Assembly (NCBI RefSeq): GCF_030704685.1
Contig: NZ_JAUZDX010000009.1
Span: 62,001 to 126,000 of the forward strand
Source: Acidovorax sp. A1169
Lineage (GTDB): Bacteria; Pseudomonadota; Gammaproteobacteria; Burkholderiales; Burkholderiaceae_C
DNA: 64,000 nucleotides
Direction: 5' to 3'
The notes under the pieces are model-generated. The model made no database searches and was not told the DNA's origin. It saw only the letters and a program-made list of their open reading frames with translations. The translations under genes were made by a program, and so were the position numbers. Shown here one piece after another: positions 41,958-57,005 of the stretch; position 1 is the first letter of the stretch; each line of letters opens with the position of its first letter.

Positions 41958-42323
41958 TTATTTCTTCAGTGCAGCAGCACCCTTGCGCGGACCCTTGCGG
42001 GTGCGGGCATTGGTGCGGGTACGCTGACCACGCATCGGCAGACCACGACGATGGCGGAAACCACGGTAGCAGCCAATGTCCATCAAGCGCTTGATGTTCA
42101 TGGTGGTTTCGCGGCGCAGATCACCTTCAATGGTGAATTGCTCGATCTGCTCACGAATTTTTTCCAGGTCGCCGTCCGTCAGATCCTTGATCTTCTTGGA
42201 GTAAGCGATTCCGGTTGCTTCGCAAATCTTGCGAGCGCGAGTCCGACCAATGCCAAAAATGGCGGTCAAACCGATTTCCGCGTGCTTGTGGGGCGGAATG
42301 TTAATGCCAGCGATACGTGCCAT
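41958..42323 (-). CDS. rpsM: 30S ribosomal protein S13
   Basis: 121 residues (E. coli 118). [29 protein letters not shown] is the conserved start and [21 protein letters not shown] the tail that reaches toward the P-site tRNA. It forms bridges to the 50S head. It follows rpmJ after 23 bases. Confidence 0.98.
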   Translation of the reverse strand: MARIAGINIPPHKHAEIGLTAIFGIGRTRARKICEATGIAYSKKIKDLTDGDLEKIREQIEQFTIEGDLRRETTMNIKRLMDIGCYRGFRHRRGLPMRGQRTRTNARTRKGPRKGAAALKK

Positions 42324-42346
42324 ATGCGTCCTCTAATACTTTCCAA

Positions 42347-42460
42347 TCAACCCTGGCGCTGCTTGTGACGCAGTTCCGTGCAGATCACGCGCACCACACC
42401 TTTGCGGCGGATGATCTTGCAGTTGCGGCAGATTTTTTTGACCGAAGCCGAAACTCTCAT
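42347..42460 (-). CDS. rpmJ: 50S ribosomal protein L36
   Basis: 37 residues. It starts [19 protein letters not shown] and ends LRHKQRQG. Zinc ligands C11, C14, C27 and H32 are all present, so it is the zinc-binding (C+) form. AGGAG lies before the ATG (TTTTAGGAGAATGCA). It sits 145 bases from secY; infA, which often lies between the two, is not there. Confidence 0.95.
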   Translation of the reverse strand: MRVSASVKKICRNCKIIRRKGVVRVICTELRHKQRQG

Positions 42461-42605
42461 TGCATTCTCCTAAAACTTTTGCATCCGTCCCGGCATCTTG
42501 CACGGAACACAATTTGTGCCCGCGACAAAAATCGTGGGGCGCCAACTAAACCAAACCTTGCATTCAGGAGACCAGCCGCACAAAGCGCCTGGCCCCTGTC
42601 ACCCG

Positions 42606-43925
42606 TCAACCGCCCTGATTGCCTTTGAAATTGGCTTTCTTGAGCAGCGACTCATACTGTTGCGACATCATGTAGTTCTGGACCTGGGCCATGAAGTCCA
42701 TGGTCACCACCACAATGATCAACAGCGAAGTTCCACCAAAGTAAAACGGTACGTTGTACTTCAGGATCAAGAACTCGGGCAGCAGGCAGACGAAGGTGAT
42801 GTAAACCGCCCCCGCCAGTGTCAGTCGCACAAGAATCTTGTCGATATAGCGGGCCGTCTGCTCACCAGGACGAATCCCGGGAATGAACGCACCGCTCTTC
42901 TTCAGGTTGTCTGCCGTTTCACGGCTGTTGAAGACCAGCGCCGTGTAGAAGAAGCAGAAGAAGATGATCGCAGCAGCATAGAACATCACATACACCGGCT
43001 GACCAGGCGTCAGGGCAGAGGAGATGTCGCGCAACCAGCGCATCGACTCCCCGGCACTGAACCAGTTCACCACGGTGGCTGGCAGCAGGATGATGGACGA
43101 CGCGAAGATGGGAGGAATCACACCTGCCATGTTCAGCTTCAAGGGCAGGTGCGACGATTGTCCACCATACACCTTGTTCCCCACCTGCCGGCGCGCATAG
43201 TTCACCAGGATCTTGCGCTGACCACGTTCCACGAACACCACGAAGTAGGTCACCGCAGCGACCACCAGCACGATGAAGATGGCTGCCAGAATGCTCATCG
43301 CACCCGTGCGCACCAGCTCCAGCAGGCCACCGATGGAGCTTGGCAGACCGGCCGCGATACCTGCAAAGATCAGGATCGAGATACCGTTGCCAAGACCACG
43401 TTCCGTGATCTGCTCACCGAGCCACATCAGGAACATGGTGCCTGCCGTCAGGCTGACCATGGCCGTGATGCGAAAACCCATGCCGGGGCTCAGCACCAGG
43501 CCGGCCGAGCTCTCCAGCGCCACGGCAATGCCGAGCGACTGGAAAATGGCCAGGCCCAGCGTGCCGTAGCGCGTGTACTGGGTGATCTTCCTGCGGCCGG
43601 ACTCGCCTTCCTTCTTGAGCTGTTCAAACGTCGGGACCACGTAGGTCATCAGTTGCATGATGATCGATGCCGAGATGTACGGCATGATCCCCAGTGCAAA
43701 GACGGTAAAGCGCGAGAGCGCTCCACCCGAGAACATGTTGAACAGGTTCAGGATGCCGCCTTGCTGGCCGCTGAATAACTGCTGAAGTTGGGCTGGGTCG
43801 ATACCAGGCACCGGGATATGAGCCCCGATGCGGTAAACGATCAGCGCAAGCAACAGAAAAACCAGGCGACGACGCAGGTCGCCGAACTTGCCGGTTTTTG
43901 CAATTTGAGCCGCGCTAGTTGCCAC
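42606..43925 (-). CDS. secY: Protein translocase subunit SecY
   Basis: 439 residues with ten predicted membrane helices. [29 protein letters not shown] (helix 1), [27 protein letters not shown] (plug and helix 2) and [19 protein letters not shown] (cytoplasmic loop) are signature segments. It forms the protein-conducting channel with SecE and SecG in the inner membrane. As in other bacteria it is encoded after rplO in the spc operon. The 145-base space after its stop has no coding or clear terminator signal. Confidence 0.98.
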   Translation of the reverse strand: MATSAAQIAKTGKFGDLRRRLVFLLLALIVYRIGAHIPVPGIDPAQLQQLFSGQQGGILNLFNMFSGGALSRFTVFALGIMPYISASIIMQLMTYVVPTFEQLKKEGESGRRKITQYTRYGTLGLAIFQSLGIAVALESSAGLVLSPGMGFRITAMVSLTAGTMFLMWLGEQITERGLGNGISILIFAGIAAGLPSSIGGLLELVRTGAMSILAAIFIVLVVAAVTYFVVFVERGQRKILVNYARRQVGNKVYGGQSSHLPLKLNMAGVIPPIFASSIILLPATVVNWFSAGESMRWLRDISSALTPGQPVYVMFYAAAIIFFCFFYTALVFNSRETADNLKKSGAFIPGIRPGEQTARYIDKILVRLTLAGAVYITFVCLLPEFLILKYNVPFYFGGTSLLIIVVVTMDFMAQVQNYMMSQQYESLLKKANFKGNQGG

Positions 43926-43949
43926 AGGTGCCTTCTTTCAGAACCAAAA

Positions 43950-44381
43950 TCAGGCCAGGCTGCCGCCAGCAGCTTCGATAGCCGCCTTGGCACCCGCTGT
44001 AGCGCCAACACCCGTCAGCTTGACAGCCTTGGTGAGCGTACCGGTCTTGATGACCTTGACCACCTTGGCCAGCTCGCCGATCAGGCCAGCTTGCTTCAAG
44101 GCAAGCACGTCCACTTCGGCCAGGCCCAGCTTTTCCAGGTCGGTCAGGTTGACTTCGGCATTGAACTGCAGCAGGTGCGACTTGAAGCCGCGCTTTGGCA
44201 GGCGACGTTGCAAAGGCATTTGACCGCCTTCGAAACCCACCTTGTGGTAGCCGCCTGCGCGGGACTTTTGACCCTTGTGACCACGGCCAGCGGTCTTGCC
44301 CAGACCGGAGCCGATACCGCGGCCTACACGGCGCTTGGCATGCTTGGCGCCGTCTGCGGGCTTGATGCTATTGAGTTCCAT
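43950..44381 (-). CDS. rplO: 50S ribosomal protein L15
   Basis: 143 residues (E. coli 144). [30 protein letters not shown] with [12 protein letters not shown] is the glycine/arginine-rich N-terminal extension that threads through the 50S subunit. [18 protein letters not shown] is the conserved core. Ten bases after rpmD. Confidence 0.98.
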   Translation of the reverse strand: MELNSIKPADGAKHAKRRVGRGIGSGLGKTAGRGHKGQKSRAGGYHKVGFEGGQMPLQRRLPKRGFKSHLLQFNAEVNLTDLEKLGLAEVDVLALKQAGLIGELAKVVKVIKTGTLTKAVKLTGVGATAGAKAAIEAAGGSLA

Positions 44382-44391
44382 GATCTATCTC

Positions 44392-44574
44392 TCAGAGGAC
44401 TTTGACCAGATAGCTGATCTTGTTAATCATGCCGCGCACTTCGGGCGAGTCCTGCAGTTCGCTGACGCTGTTCAGCTTGCGCAGACCCAGGCCACGGACG
44501 GTGGCGCGGTGCGATTCCTTGGTGCCGATAGGGCTGCGCACCAGTTGAATCTTGACGGTTTGTTGCGTAGTCAT
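44392..44574 (-). CDS. rpmD: 50S ribosomal protein L30
   Basis: 60 residues (E. coli 59). [31 protein letters not shown] is the L30 domain. Present here although L30 is lost in some bacteria. It sits between rpsE and rplO with 13 and 10 bases on either side, in the usual spc order. Confidence 0.96.
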   Translation of the reverse strand: MTTQQTVKIQLVRSPIGTKESHRATVRGLGLRKLNSVSELQDSPEVRGMINKISYLVKVL

Positions 44575-44587
44575 TTACAGCTTCCAA

Positions 44588-45106
44588 TCAGGCGAAGATG
44601 TCTTCGACCGTTTTGCCGCGCTTGGCTGCCACTTGCGAAGGCGTCGTGGAGTTGACCAGTGCGTCAAAAGTAGCGCGGACCATGTTGTAGGGGTTGGACG
44701 AACCATGGCTCTTGGCCACGATGTCGGTCACGCCCAACACTTCGAAGACAGCGCGCATGGGGCCGCCAGCGATGATGCCGGTACCCTTGGGGGCCGGTGC
44801 CATCATCACATGTGCAGCGCCGTGGTGGCCGGTCACCTGGTGGAAGATCGTGCCATGCTTGAGCGTGACCTTCACCATGTTGCGACGGGCTTCTTCCATC
44901 GCCTTTTGCACGGCAGCAGGCACTTCCTTGGACTTGCCCTTGCCCATGCCCACGCGGCCGTCACCGTCGCCGACCACAGTCAGTGCGGCGAAACCGAGGA
45001 TACGGCCACCCTTCACGACTTTGGTGACGCGGTTGACCGCGATCATTTTTTCGCGCAGACCGTCGTCACGACCTTCGTCTTGCACTTTGGGTTGAAATTT
45101 AGCCAT
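44588..45106 (-). CDS. rpsE: 30S ribosomal protein S5
   Basis: 172 residues (E. coli 167). The S5 double-stranded-RNA-binding-like N-domain ([46 protein letters not shown]) and C-domain ([21 protein letters not shown]) are present. S5 supports decoding fidelity and mRNA helicase action at the 30S entry. Confidence 0.98.
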   Translation of the reverse strand: MAKFQPKVQDEGRDDGLREKMIAVNRVTKVVKGGRILGFAALTVVGDGDGRVGMGKGKSKEVPAAVQKAMEEARRNMVKVTLKHGTIFHQVTGHHGAAHVMMAPAPKGTGIIAGGPMRAVFEVLGVTDIVAKSHGSSNPYNMVRATFDALVNSTTPSQVAAKRGKTVEDIFA

Positions 45107-45123
45107 TTTGTATTCCGCTCCGC

Positions 45124-45489
45124 TTAGAACTGCAGGCCAGCTTCACGGGCTGCGTCGGCCAGAGCCTTGACGCGACCGTGGTAGGCAAAGCCTGAGCGAT
45201 CAAATGCAACCTTCTCAACGCCAGCAGCCTTTGCCTTTTCAGCAATGCGCTTGCCGATGGCCGTGGCTGCAGCGGCATTGCCGCCCTTGCCCGAACCACC
45301 GAGTTCCTTGCGGACATCGGCTTCTGCGGTGGAGGCGCTTGCCAACACCTTGCTGCCGTCGCCGGAAATGACGCTGGCATAAATATGGAGGTTCGTGCGG
45401 TTCACGGTCAGACGGGCCACGCCTTGCTGTGCAATGCGGATACGGGTCTGGCGCGAACGACGAAGACGCTGCTCTTTCTTGGTCAACAT
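45124..45489 (-). CDS. rplR: 50S ribosomal protein L18
   Basis: 121 residues (E. coli 117). [33 protein letters not shown] and the closing [24 protein letters not shown] match L18, which binds 5S rRNA in the central protuberance. Gaps of 11 and 17 bases to its neighbours. Confidence 0.98.
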   Translation of the reverse strand: MLTKKEQRLRRSRQTRIRIAQQGVARLTVNRTNLHIYASVISGDGSKVLASASTAEADVRKELGGSGKGGNAAAATAIGKRIAEKAKAAGVEKVAFDRSGFAYHGRVKALADAAREAGLQF

Positions 45490-45500
45490 GTTGCAGCTCC

Positions 45501-46034
45501 TTACTTCTTCTTGGTCTCTTTGATCGTGATCTTCTCGTCCGCATAGCGGATGCCCTTGCCCTTGTAGGGCTCGGGTGGACGAACAGCACGGATCTCAGCG
45601 GCAATTTGGCCAACGCGTTGGCGGTCGGCGCCCTTCACAACCACTTCCGTGGGGGTGGGGGTGGCCACCGTGATGCCAGCAGGCATCTCGATGTTGACCG
45701 GGTGCGAATAACCGACAGCCAGGTTGAGCTTGGCGCCGGAGGCGGCGGCCTTGTAGCCCACGCCGATCAGGGTCAGCTTCTTCTCGAAACCCTTGCTCAC
45801 GCCCACAACCATGTTGTTGACGAGTTGGCGGATCGTGCCGCTCATGGCATTGGCTTCGCGAGAATCGTTGACAGGCTCAAAGCTGAGCTTGCCGTCGTTG
45901 CTCGACACCTTCACCAGCACGTTTTGCGCCAGCGACAGAACACCACCAGTACCCTTGACAGAGATCTGGTCGGCTTTAACGGACACATCCACGCCAGCGG
46001 GGATGGTCACGGGCATTTTTCCTACTCGGGACAT
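45501..46034 (-). CDS. rplF: 50S ribosomal protein L6
   Basis: 177 residues, the same as E. coli. [17 protein letters not shown] and the C-terminal [21 protein letters not shown] (the strongly conserved L6 block) are seen. It lies near the factor-binding site of the 50S subunit. Confidence 0.98.
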   Translation of the reverse strand: MSRVGKMPVTIPAGVDVSVKADQISVKGTGGVLSLAQNVLVKVSSNDGKLSFEPVNDSREANAMSGTIRQLVNNMVVGVSKGFEKKLTLIGVGYKAAASGAKLNLAVGYSHPVNIEMPAGITVATPTPTEVVVKGADRQRVGQIAAEIRAVRPPEPYKGKGIRYADEKITIKETKKK

Positions 46035-46059
46035 TTCAGTTTCTCCTCAATGTCGCGGG

Positions 46060-46455
46060 TTAGGCCACGTAGCAGAGCACTTCGCCACCGACACCGGTAG
46101 CGCGCGCCTTGCGATCGGTCATCACGCCCTTGGGGGTGGTGACAATTGCCACACCAAGACCGTTCTGGACTTGCGGGATGGAATCGTAGCCTTTGTAGAC
46201 ACGCAGGCCAGGGCGGCTGACGCGCTCGATGCGCTCAATCACCGGGCGACCTGCGTAGTACTTCAGGGCGATTTCGAGTTCGGACTTGCCGGATTCGGTC
46301 TTGACCTGGAATCCGTCGATATAACCCTCGTCCTTCAGCACCTGGGCGATGGCAATCTTCACTTTGGAAGAAGGCACCAGAACCGTGGCTTTGGCGACCA
46401 TCTGTGCATTACGGATGCGGGTCAGCAAGTCAGCGATAGGATCACTCATGCTCAT
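46060..46455 (-). CDS. rpsH: 30S ribosomal protein S8
   Basis: 131 residues (E. coli 130). [20 protein letters not shown] at the start and [37 protein letters not shown] in the C-terminal half. S8 binds helix 21 of 16S rRNA and in E. coli represses the spc operon. GGAG lies nine bases before the first ATG; an in-frame ATG two codons later is possible. Confidence 0.98.
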   Translation of the reverse strand: MSMSDPIADLLTRIRNAQMVAKATVLVPSSKVKIAIAQVLKDEGYIDGFQVKTESGKSELEIALKYYAGRPVIERIERVSRPGLRVYKGYDSIPQVQNGLGVAIVTTPKGVMTDRKARATGVGGEVLCYVA

Positions 46456-46475
46456 GTTGTAATTCTCCTGCCTGC

Positions 46476-46781
46476 TTACCAGCTGGCCTTGGTGACACCG
46501 GGGATGTCGCCTGCAAAAGCCAGTTCACGGATCTTGGCGCGGGCCAGACCGAATTGACGGAAGGTACCGCGCGGACGACCGGTGATTTCGCAACGGTTGC
46601 GCTGGCGCGTGGGGTTCGCATTGCGGGGAAGCTTCTGCAGGCCCAGGCGGGCTGCATCACGCTCTTCGTCGCTGCGCTTGGCGTCACCGGCAATCGCCTT
46701 CAGTTCCGCATACTTCGTTGCGTACTTGGCGGCCAGTTTTTCGCGCTTCAGTTCGCGCTGGATCAAAGCTACTTTAGCCAT
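46476..46781 (-). CDS. rpsN: 30S ribosomal protein S14
   Basis: 101 residues, the long zinc-free form as in E. coli. [22 protein letters not shown] and the tail [25 protein letters not shown] are diagnostic. It packs into the 30S head. Eight bases after rplE. Confidence 0.97.
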   Translation of the reverse strand: MAKVALIQRELKREKLAAKYATKYAELKAIAGDAKRSDEERDAARLGLQKLPRNANPTRQRNRCEITGRPRGTFRQFGLARAKIRELAFAGDIPGVTKASW

Positions 46782-46789
46782 ACCCTGCC

Positions 46790-47329
46790 TCAGTTCTTGA
46801 ACGGGAAACGGAAACCAGCGAGAAGAGCCTTGGCTTCTTCGTCGGACGTGGCCGTCGTGGTGATGCTGATATTGAGACCACGCAAGGCGTCAACCTTGTC
46901 GTATTCAATTTCAGGGAAAATGATCTGTTCCTTGACGCCGATGTTGTAGTTGCCACGGCCGTCGAAAGCGCGACCGGAGATACCACGGAAGTCACGAACA
47001 CGGGGCAGAGCCACGGTCACGAAACGGTCCAGGAACTCATACATCTGCACGCCACGCAGCGTGACCATGCAACCGATGGCCTGGCCTTCGCGGATCTTGA
47101 AACCGGCGATAGCCTTCTTGGCCTTGGTGACCACGGGCTTTTGGCCGGCGATCTTGGTCAGGTCCGCCACGGCGTTGTCCATCACCTTCTTGTCCGAGAC
47201 TGCCTCGCTCACACCCATGTTGAGCGTGATCTTGGTCAGACGGGGAACCTGCATGGGCGAGGTGTAGCCGAACTGCTTGATCAGTTCGGGAGCGATCTTG
47301 TCGCGGTAGATTTCTTGGAGTCGTGCCAT
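46790..47329 (-). CDS. rplE: 50S ribosomal protein L5
   Basis: 179 residues, as in E. coli. [23 protein letters not shown] and the closing [27 protein letters not shown] are the L5 ends. It binds 5S rRNA and contacts P-site tRNA. Nine bases after rplX. Confidence 0.98.
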   Translation of the reverse strand: MARLQEIYRDKIAPELIKQFGYTSPMQVPRLTKITLNMGVSEAVSDKKVMDNAVADLTKIAGQKPVVTKAKKAIAGFKIREGQAIGCMVTLRGVQMYEFLDRFVTVALPRVRDFRGISGRAFDGRGNYNIGVKEQIIFPEIEYDKVDALRGLNISITTTATSDEEAKALLAGFRFPFKN

Positions 47330-47338
47330 GTTTGCCCC

Positions 47339-47659
47339 TTAGGCCACCTTGATTTCAGCGCCGCTGGACTTGTACACGCGAATGCGTGCGCCGTCTGCCT
47401 GCACCTTGATGCCCACACGATCAGCCTTGCCGGTAGCCGCATTGAAGATGGCTACGTTGGACTGGTGAATAGGCATGGACTTTTCAACGATGCCGCCCGT
47501 CGTACCCTTCATGGGGTTCGGCTTGGCGTGCTTCTTGACGACGTTGATACCGTCGATCAGCACATAGGAATCGTCCTTGCGCGACGACACCGTGCCGCGC
47601 TTGCCCTTGTCGCGCCCTGTCAGCACGATGATTTCGTCGCCCTTGCGAATCTTGTTCAT
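47339..47659 (-). CDS. rplX: 50S ribosomal protein L24
   Basis: 106 residues (E. coli 104). The KOW motif [19 protein letters not shown] is at the N-terminus, then [12 protein letters not shown]. It initiates 50S assembly. The closing GADRVG segment seen in other L24 proteins appears here as [14 protein letters not shown]. Confidence 0.97.
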   Translation of the reverse strand: MNKIRKGDEIIVLTGRDKGKRGTVSSRKDDSYVLIDGINVVKKHAKPNPMKGTTGGIVEKSMPIHQSNVAIFNAATGKADRVGIKVQADGARIRVYKSSGAEIKVA

Positions 47660-47668
47660 GGCGCGTCC

Positions 47669-48037
47669 TTAGAGAACTTCAGGAGCCAGGGACACGATCT
47701 TCATGAACTTTTCGTTACGCAGTTCACGCGTCACGGGTCCAAAGATGCGGGTGCCGATTGGCTCCAACTTTGCATTCAGCAACACTGCTGCGTTGCCGTC
47801 GAATTTGACGAGCGAGCCATCACCGCGGCGGATACCCTTTGCGGTGCGAACGACCACTGCGCTGTAAACCTCGCCTTTTTTGACGCGGCCACGCGGAGCG
47901 GCTTCTTTGATACTCACTTTGATGATGTCGCCAACGCTTGCATAGCGACGCTTCGAGCCACCCAGCACCTTGATGCAAAGGACGGACTTGGCGCCGGTAT
48001 TGTCGGCAACCTCTAACCGAGATTCTGTCTGGATCAT
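47669..48037 (-). CDS. rplN: 50S ribosomal protein L14, first gene of the block
   Basis: 122 residues (E. coli 123). [27 protein letters not shown] is the fixed L14 start and [21 protein letters not shown] the KOW-adjacent core. An upstream GTG in frame would add seven residues without family support. Unlike the common order, rpmC and rpsQ do not precede it; a promoter and about 150 bases of leader do. Confidence 0.98.
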   Translation of the reverse strand: MIQTESRLEVADNTGAKSVLCIKVLGGSKRRYASVGDIIKVSIKEAAPRGRVKKGEVYSAVVVRTAKGIRRGDGSLVKFDGNAAVLLNAKLEPIGTRIFGPVTRELRNEKFMKIVSLAPEVL

Positions 48038-48195
48038 TTCAATATTCCCAACTTGCACCAGAAGACCACGGCCCCAGAGAACTTCTCAAGGGCTGCAGAT
48101 CAGCCAGTCAGTCTTGGGCCCGTCGTCCGCACCGCAAACCATTTGCAGCACTTCCCGCTGGGCAGAAACTTCACGTAGGAAACGCGAAGCCCTCG

Positions 48196-48224
48196 ATTAT
48201 TGCAAAGGCAACAAGCGAAGTCAA
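48196..48224 (-). promoter_or_regulatory. Promoter of the rplN-rplQ block
   Basis: On the minus strand TTGACT (48224-48219), a 17-base spacer and AATAAT (48201-48196) make a near-consensus sigma-70 promoter. Its predicted start leaves about 150 bases of untranslated leader before rplN. It lies directly beside the glpD 3' end, which runs in the same direction. Confidence 0.75.
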
Positions 48225-48231
48225 GTGCCTA

Positions 48232-49824
48232 TCACAAGGGCGCATGCAAATATTGCTGGGCGAGCAACAAAAACGCATCCAGCTGCGGATCGGAGCCCAG
48301 CTCCTCCTGCAGGAGGGCCGCCACCGCAGGGGCGCTGGCGATGGCCTGGCGGGCGTCCAGGAACAGCATGCGCGAGCGGCGGGCCAGCACATCCTCCACC
48401 GTGCAGGCGTACTCGAAGCGTGCGGCAAAGCGCACCATGGCCTCGGTCAGGCCGCCACCCAGGTCCACGCCTGCGCCCGGCAGCGCCTGCACGCAAGGGG
48501 CCTCACCCCCGTAGGAATGCAAGCCCTGGGCGTCGCTGATGCGGTGGCGCACCGGCTCGGCGGGCGTGCCCACCAGGGGCAAGCGGTTGGTGACACCAGC
48601 GGCCTTCTCCGGCAGCAGGCCAACGGTGAAGCATTTTTGCAACACGTCCTCGGCCATGGCACGGTAGGTCGTCCATTTGCCCCCGGTCACGGTCACCAGG
48701 CCGCTCTTGCTGGCCAGCACGGTGTGCTCGCGGCTGATCTTCTTGGTGTTGTCGCCGTCGTCGTCCTGCGGCTTGACCAGGGGGCGCAGGCCCACCCAGA
48801 TGCTGCGGATGTCGGCCACCTTGGGGGCCCGGGTGAGATAGCGGGCCGCCTCGTCGAGGATGAAGGCCACCTCTTCCTTGAAGGCCAGGGGCTCGCGCAC
48901 CACGTCCTGGCGCGGGCTGTCGGTGGTGCCCAGAATGAGCTTGCCCAGCCACGGCACGGCAAACAGCACCCGGCCGTCTGCCGTCTTGGGCACCATCAGG
49001 GCATGGTCGGAGGGCAGGAATTCGCGGTCCACCACGATGTGCACGCCCTGGCTGGGCGCCACGATGGGCTTGACCGGGCGGCCGATGGCGTCGCCATCCA
49101 TCTGGCGCAGGGCATCCACCCAGACACCGGTGGCGTTGACCACGGCCTTGGCGCGCACGGTGAACTGGCGGCCGCTGGCGCTGTCTTCGCAGACGAAGCC
49201 GGCCACCTTGCCGCTGTCATGGACCAGCGAGGTCGCCGGGCAGTAATTGACCAGTAGCGCACCCTTGGCGGCCGCCGTGCGGGCCAGGGCCAGCGCCAGG
49301 CGGGCATCGTCGAACTGGCCGTCCCAGTATTTCACGCCGCCCTTGAGCCCGTCCTGGCGCGCGTTGGGCAGGCATTGCAGCGTCTTGGCGCGGCCCAGGA
49401 ACTGGGTGGACCCCAGGCCCGCCTTGCCGGCCAGGGCGTCGTACATCATCAGGCCGATGCCGTAGAACGGCGTCTCCCACACCTTGTAGGACGGCATGAC
49501 GAAGGCCAGGGGCTGGGCCAGGTGGGGGGCGTTGTTGAGCAGCGTCGTGCGCTCGTGCAGGGCCTCGCGCACCAGCGCGATGTTGCCCTGGGCCAGGTAG
49601 CGCACGCCTCCGTGCACGAGTTTGGTGGCACGCGAGGAGGTTCCCTTGGCGAAATCGTGCGAATCGACCAGCACCACGCTGAAGCCCCGGGCCGCCGCGT
49701 CCAGCGCCACACCGAGGCCCGTCGCCCCGCCCCCGATCACGGCCAGGTCGTACTGGTGCGGCGCGGCAAGGCGGTCAAGGAGGTCGGAGCGCCGCGTGGG
49801 CAGGGGAGCGAAAGCGTGGGTCAT
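48232..49824 (-). CDS. glpD: Glycerol-3-phosphate dehydrogenase, FAD-dependent
   Basis: 530 residues. The N-terminal FAD motif LAVIGGGATGLGVALDAAARGFSVVLVD, then RATKLVHGGVRYLAQGN (phosphate-binding and FAD contact) and WVGLRPLVKP are family features. It oxidises glycerol-3-phosphate to dihydroxyacetone phosphate on the cytoplasmic face of the membrane with quinone as acceptor. It is the last gene of the glycerol ABC run, beyond a strong hairpin, so its level may be set separately from the transporter. Confidence 0.95.
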   Translation of the reverse strand: MTHAFAPLPTRRSDLLDRLAAPHQYDLAVIGGGATGLGVALDAAARGFSVVLVDSHDFAKGTSSRATKLVHGGVRYLAQGNIALVREALHERTTLLNNAPHLAQPLAFVMPSYKVWETPFYGIGLMMYDALAGKAGLGSTQFLGRAKTLQCLPNARQDGLKGGVKYWDGQFDDARLALALARTAAAKGALLVNYCPATSLVHDSGKVAGFVCEDSASGRQFTVRAKAVVNATGVWVDALRQMDGDAIGRPVKPIVAPSQGVHIVVDREFLPSDHALMVPKTADGRVLFAVPWLGKLILGTTDSPRQDVVREPLAFKEEVAFILDEAARYLTRAPKVADIRSIWVGLRPLVKPQDDDGDNTKKISREHTVLASKSGLVTVTGGKWTTYRAMAEDVLQKCFTVGLLPEKAAGVTNRLPLVGTPAEPVRHRISDAQGLHSYGGEAPCVQALPGAGVDLGGGLTEAMVRFAARFEYACTVEDVLARRSRMLFLDARQAIASAPAVAALLQEELGSDPQLDAFLLLAQQYLHAPL

Positions 49825-49936
49825 AGGTGCTGATTGTCCACAGGCACGGGGGTTGGGCTAGGGTAAACCCTGAATTCTTGACACCTGCGGGGCGGATTGG
49901 CCTGGTGGGCCTCCCGCGCCCGCGGATGCGGAGGAG

Positions 49937-49988
49937 AAAAAATGGCGGCCGGCTGTCCATGGATACATGGACAGAGGACCGGCCGCCA
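49937..49988 (-). terminator. Large hairpin and U-run between glpV and glpD
   Basis: Read on the minus strand, an outer 10-bp stem (TGGCGGCCGG / CCGGCCGCCA) encloses an inner 8-bp stem (TGTCCATG / CATGGACA) with a 4-base loop. Six U residues follow. It starts 13 bases after the glpV stop and should stop or thin out the transcript before glpD. Confidence 0.82.
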
Positions 49989-50001
49989 GGGGCCTGGGCG
50001 C

Positions 50002-51732
<1,731 letters not shown>

Positions 51733-51833
51733 AGTGCCTGTCTCCTCATAGTCATCTCCCCATTGGATACACAAGGGTCGCCCGGCTCCGGGGAAGGTTT
51801 GAGCCGTGCAACGGGAACATTTCCAGGGCGCCT

Positions 51834-52142
51834 TCAGCCCTTGCGCATGATCAGTCCGAGCAACAGCATGGACAGCACGAAGCTGAACCAGATCGACGGG
51901 TCCTCGCCCAGATCGAACCACTGCGCGAGCCTGCCGCTCACGCCCACGAAGATCAGGTTCACATAGGCCGCCGACAGCAGCCCGATGAACAGGCGGTCGC
52001 CGCGCGTTGTTTCCAGGGGCAGGAAGCCCTTGCGCATCGTGGTGGGGGACTTGAACTCCCACACCGCCATGCCAGCCAGCATCAGCACGATGCACGTGAA
52101 GAACACCGCCACCGGCAGGGTCCAGGCCATCCACTCGAACAT
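51834..52142 (-). CDS. glpU: DUF2160 membrane protein of the glycerol transporter
   Basis: 102 residues with three hydrophobic segments (LPVAVFFTCIVLMLAGMAVWEF, LFIGLLSAAYVNLIFVGV, IWFSFVLSMLLLGLIM). It matches the DUF2160 small membrane proteins that lie in glycerol glpSTPQUV clusters. Its role is unproven; an accessory subunit of the GlpPQ channel is likely. It lies 12 bases after glpQ. Confidence 0.82.
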   Translation of the reverse strand: MFEWMAWTLPVAVFFTCIVLMLAGMAVWEFKSPTTMRKGFLPLETTRGDRLFIGLLSAAYVNLIFVGVSGRLAQWFDLGEDPSIWFSFVLSMLLLGLIMRKG

Positions 52143-52154
52143 GGCAGCTCCTTC

Positions 52155-52959
52155 TTAAACGCGGCCCATCGCGAAACCCTTCGCGATGTAGTGCCGAACA
52201 AACCAGATCACGATGGCGCCCGGCACGATGGTGAGCACGCCGGCCGCAGCCAGCGTTGCCCAGTCCATGCCCGAGGCGCTCACGGTGCGCGTCATGGTGG
52301 CCACGATGGGCTTGGCGTTGACGCTGGTCAGCGTGCGCGCCAGCAGCAGCTCGACCCAGCTGAACATGAAGCAGAAGAACGCTGCCACGCCCACGCCGGC
52401 CTTGATCAGTGGCAGGAAGATGGTCACGAAGAAGCGCGGGAAGCTGTAGCCGTCGATGTAGGCGGTTTCGTCGATCTCGCGCGGGATGCCGCTCATGAAG
52501 CCCTCCAGGATCCACACCGCCAGCGGCACATTGAACAACAGGTGGGCCAGCGCCACGGCAATGTGCGTGTCCATCAGTCCCACCGTGGTGTACAGCTGGA
52601 AGAAGGGCAGCAGGAACACGGCAGGCGGCGTCATGCGGTTGGTCAGCAGCCAGAAGAACACATGCTTGTCGCCCATGAACTGGTAACGCGAGAAGGCGTA
52701 GGCCGCCGGCAGCGCCACGGTGAGCGAGATCACCGTGTTGATGCCCACGTAGATCAAGCTATTGATGTAGCCCGAGTACCAGGATGCATCGGTGAAGATG
52801 GTCCTGTAGTTGTCCCAGGTGAAGTGCTGGGGAAAGAACGAGAACGAGGACAGGATCTCCGCATTCGTCTTGAAGCTCATGTTGATCATCCAGTAGATGG
52901 GCAACACGGCGAAAATCAGATAGGCGATCAGGAACAGCGACCGCTTGTGGAAGCGTTTT

Positions 52960-52967
<8 letters not shown>
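52155..52967 (-). CDS. glpQ: Glycerol ABC transporter permease GlpQ-like
   Basis: 270 residues, MalG/UgpE class with six helices. The EAA loop reads EGFMSGIPREIDETAYIDGYSFPRFFVTIFLPLIKAG. The N-terminus KRSLFLIAYLIFAVLPIYWMINMSFKTN is the typical lead helix. It forms the membrane channel with GlpP. It overlaps glpP by eight bases. The name glpQ follows the Rhizobium transporter, not the glycerophosphodiesterase of E. coli. Confidence 0.87.
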
Positions 52968-54944
<1,977 letters not shown>

Positions 54945-54945
54945 C

Positions 54946-56022
<1,077 letters not shown>

Positions 56023-56224
56023 CACGCATGCCTTTCCATAGTGCCCCTCAAGGGGCCTGTTGCGCCAAACCGCTGGCACAGGCGCACAGCGGTCGTTTAT
56101 TTTCGATTGCGTTCATTCTTGTTCTTTTGTGATCGTTTCAAATCAAGGTTTACCCTTAACGGGTTCCTTTTTGTTCCATTTAAAGTACATCCACCACTGG
56201 CGTCCTTCTTGCTGATCCATTCGC
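56023..56224. promoter_or_regulatory. Divergent control region between glpS and glpR
   Basis: About 200 bases, AT-rich from ~56095 to 56205 in a GC-rich setting. It contains several TTC/CGTTT-type elements (TTTTCGATTGCG, TGATCGTTTC) of the kind DeoR-family repressors bind, and a small inverted repeat (GCCCCT-CA-AGGGGC) close to the glpS start. No near-consensus promoter is certain; TTAACG-N18-TTAAAG is a weak candidate on the plus strand. GlpR operators probably lie here. Confidence 0.45.
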
Positions 56225-56989
56225 GTGAATACCAACCCCCGACAACTCCTGCTCCTCGAAGAAGTACGCGCACGCAAATCCGCCAGCGTTGAACAGTTGG
56301 CCGAAACCCTGGGCGTGACCCTGCAGACGGTGCGCCGCGACGTGCAGCGCCTGGCCGAATCGGGCCTGCTCACGCGCTTTCACGGCGGGGTGCGCGTGCC
56401 CAGCTCCACCGTGGAGAACCTGGCCCACACGCAGCGCGAAACCCTGCATGCCGAGGGCAAGGCGCGCATTGCACGCGCCGTGGCCGAGCAGGTACCCAAC
56501 GACTGCTCGCTGATCCTGAACATCGGCACCACCACCGAAGCCATCGCGAAGGCGCTGCTGCACCACCGCGGCCTGCGCGTGATCACCAACAACCTGAACG
56601 TGGCCGCCATCCTGAGCGGCAACCCCGAGTGCGAGGTGATCGTGGCCGGCGGGGTGGTGCGCACGCGCGACCGCGGCATCGTGGGCGAGGCGGCGGTGGA
56701 CTTCATCCGCCAGTTCCGCGTGGACATCGCGCTGATCGGCATCTCGGGCATCGAGCCCGATGGCTCGCTGCGCGACTTCGACTACCGCGAGGTGAAGGTG
56801 GCACAGACCATCATTGCCCAGTCACGCGAGGTCTGGCTGGCGGCCGACCAGAGCAAGTTCAACCGCCCGGCCATGGTGCAGCTGGCCACTCTGCAGCAGA
56901 TCGACCGGCTGTTCACCGATGCGCCGCCGCCCGAGCCCTTCCCTGTACTGCTCCAGGACGCCGAGGTGATCTGCACCGTGGCTGCCTGA
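56225..56989 (+). CDS. glpR: DeoR-family repressor GlpR
   Basis: 254 residues (E. coli 252). The DeoR HTH ([38 protein letters not shown], residues ~6-45) is followed by the sugar-phosphate effector domain ([47 protein letters not shown]). It senses glycerol-3-phosphate and represses the glp genes. The start is a GTG; no ATG lies near and the ribosome site is poor, which suggests low expression. glpK follows after 16 bases. Confidence 0.92.
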   Translation: MNTNPRQLLLLEEVRARKSASVEQLAETLGVTLQTVRRDVQRLAESGLLTRFHGGVRVPSSTVENLAHTQRETLHAEGKARIARAVAEQVPNDCSLILNIGTTTEAIAKALLHHRGLRVITNNLNVAAILSGNPECEVIVAGGVVRTRDRGIVGEAAVDFIRQFRVDIALIGISGIEPDGSLRDFDYREVKVAQTIIAQSREVWLAADQSKFNRPAMVQLATLQQIDRLFTDAPPPEPFPVLLQDAEVICTVAA

Positions 56990-57005
56990 CTTATCCTTGT
57001 TTGCC

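Noticed and set aside
42461-42605. infA hidden between secY and rpmJ
   Set aside because: No frame in these 145 bases gives the IF-1 sequence, and the space is too short for its ~72 codons plus signals.
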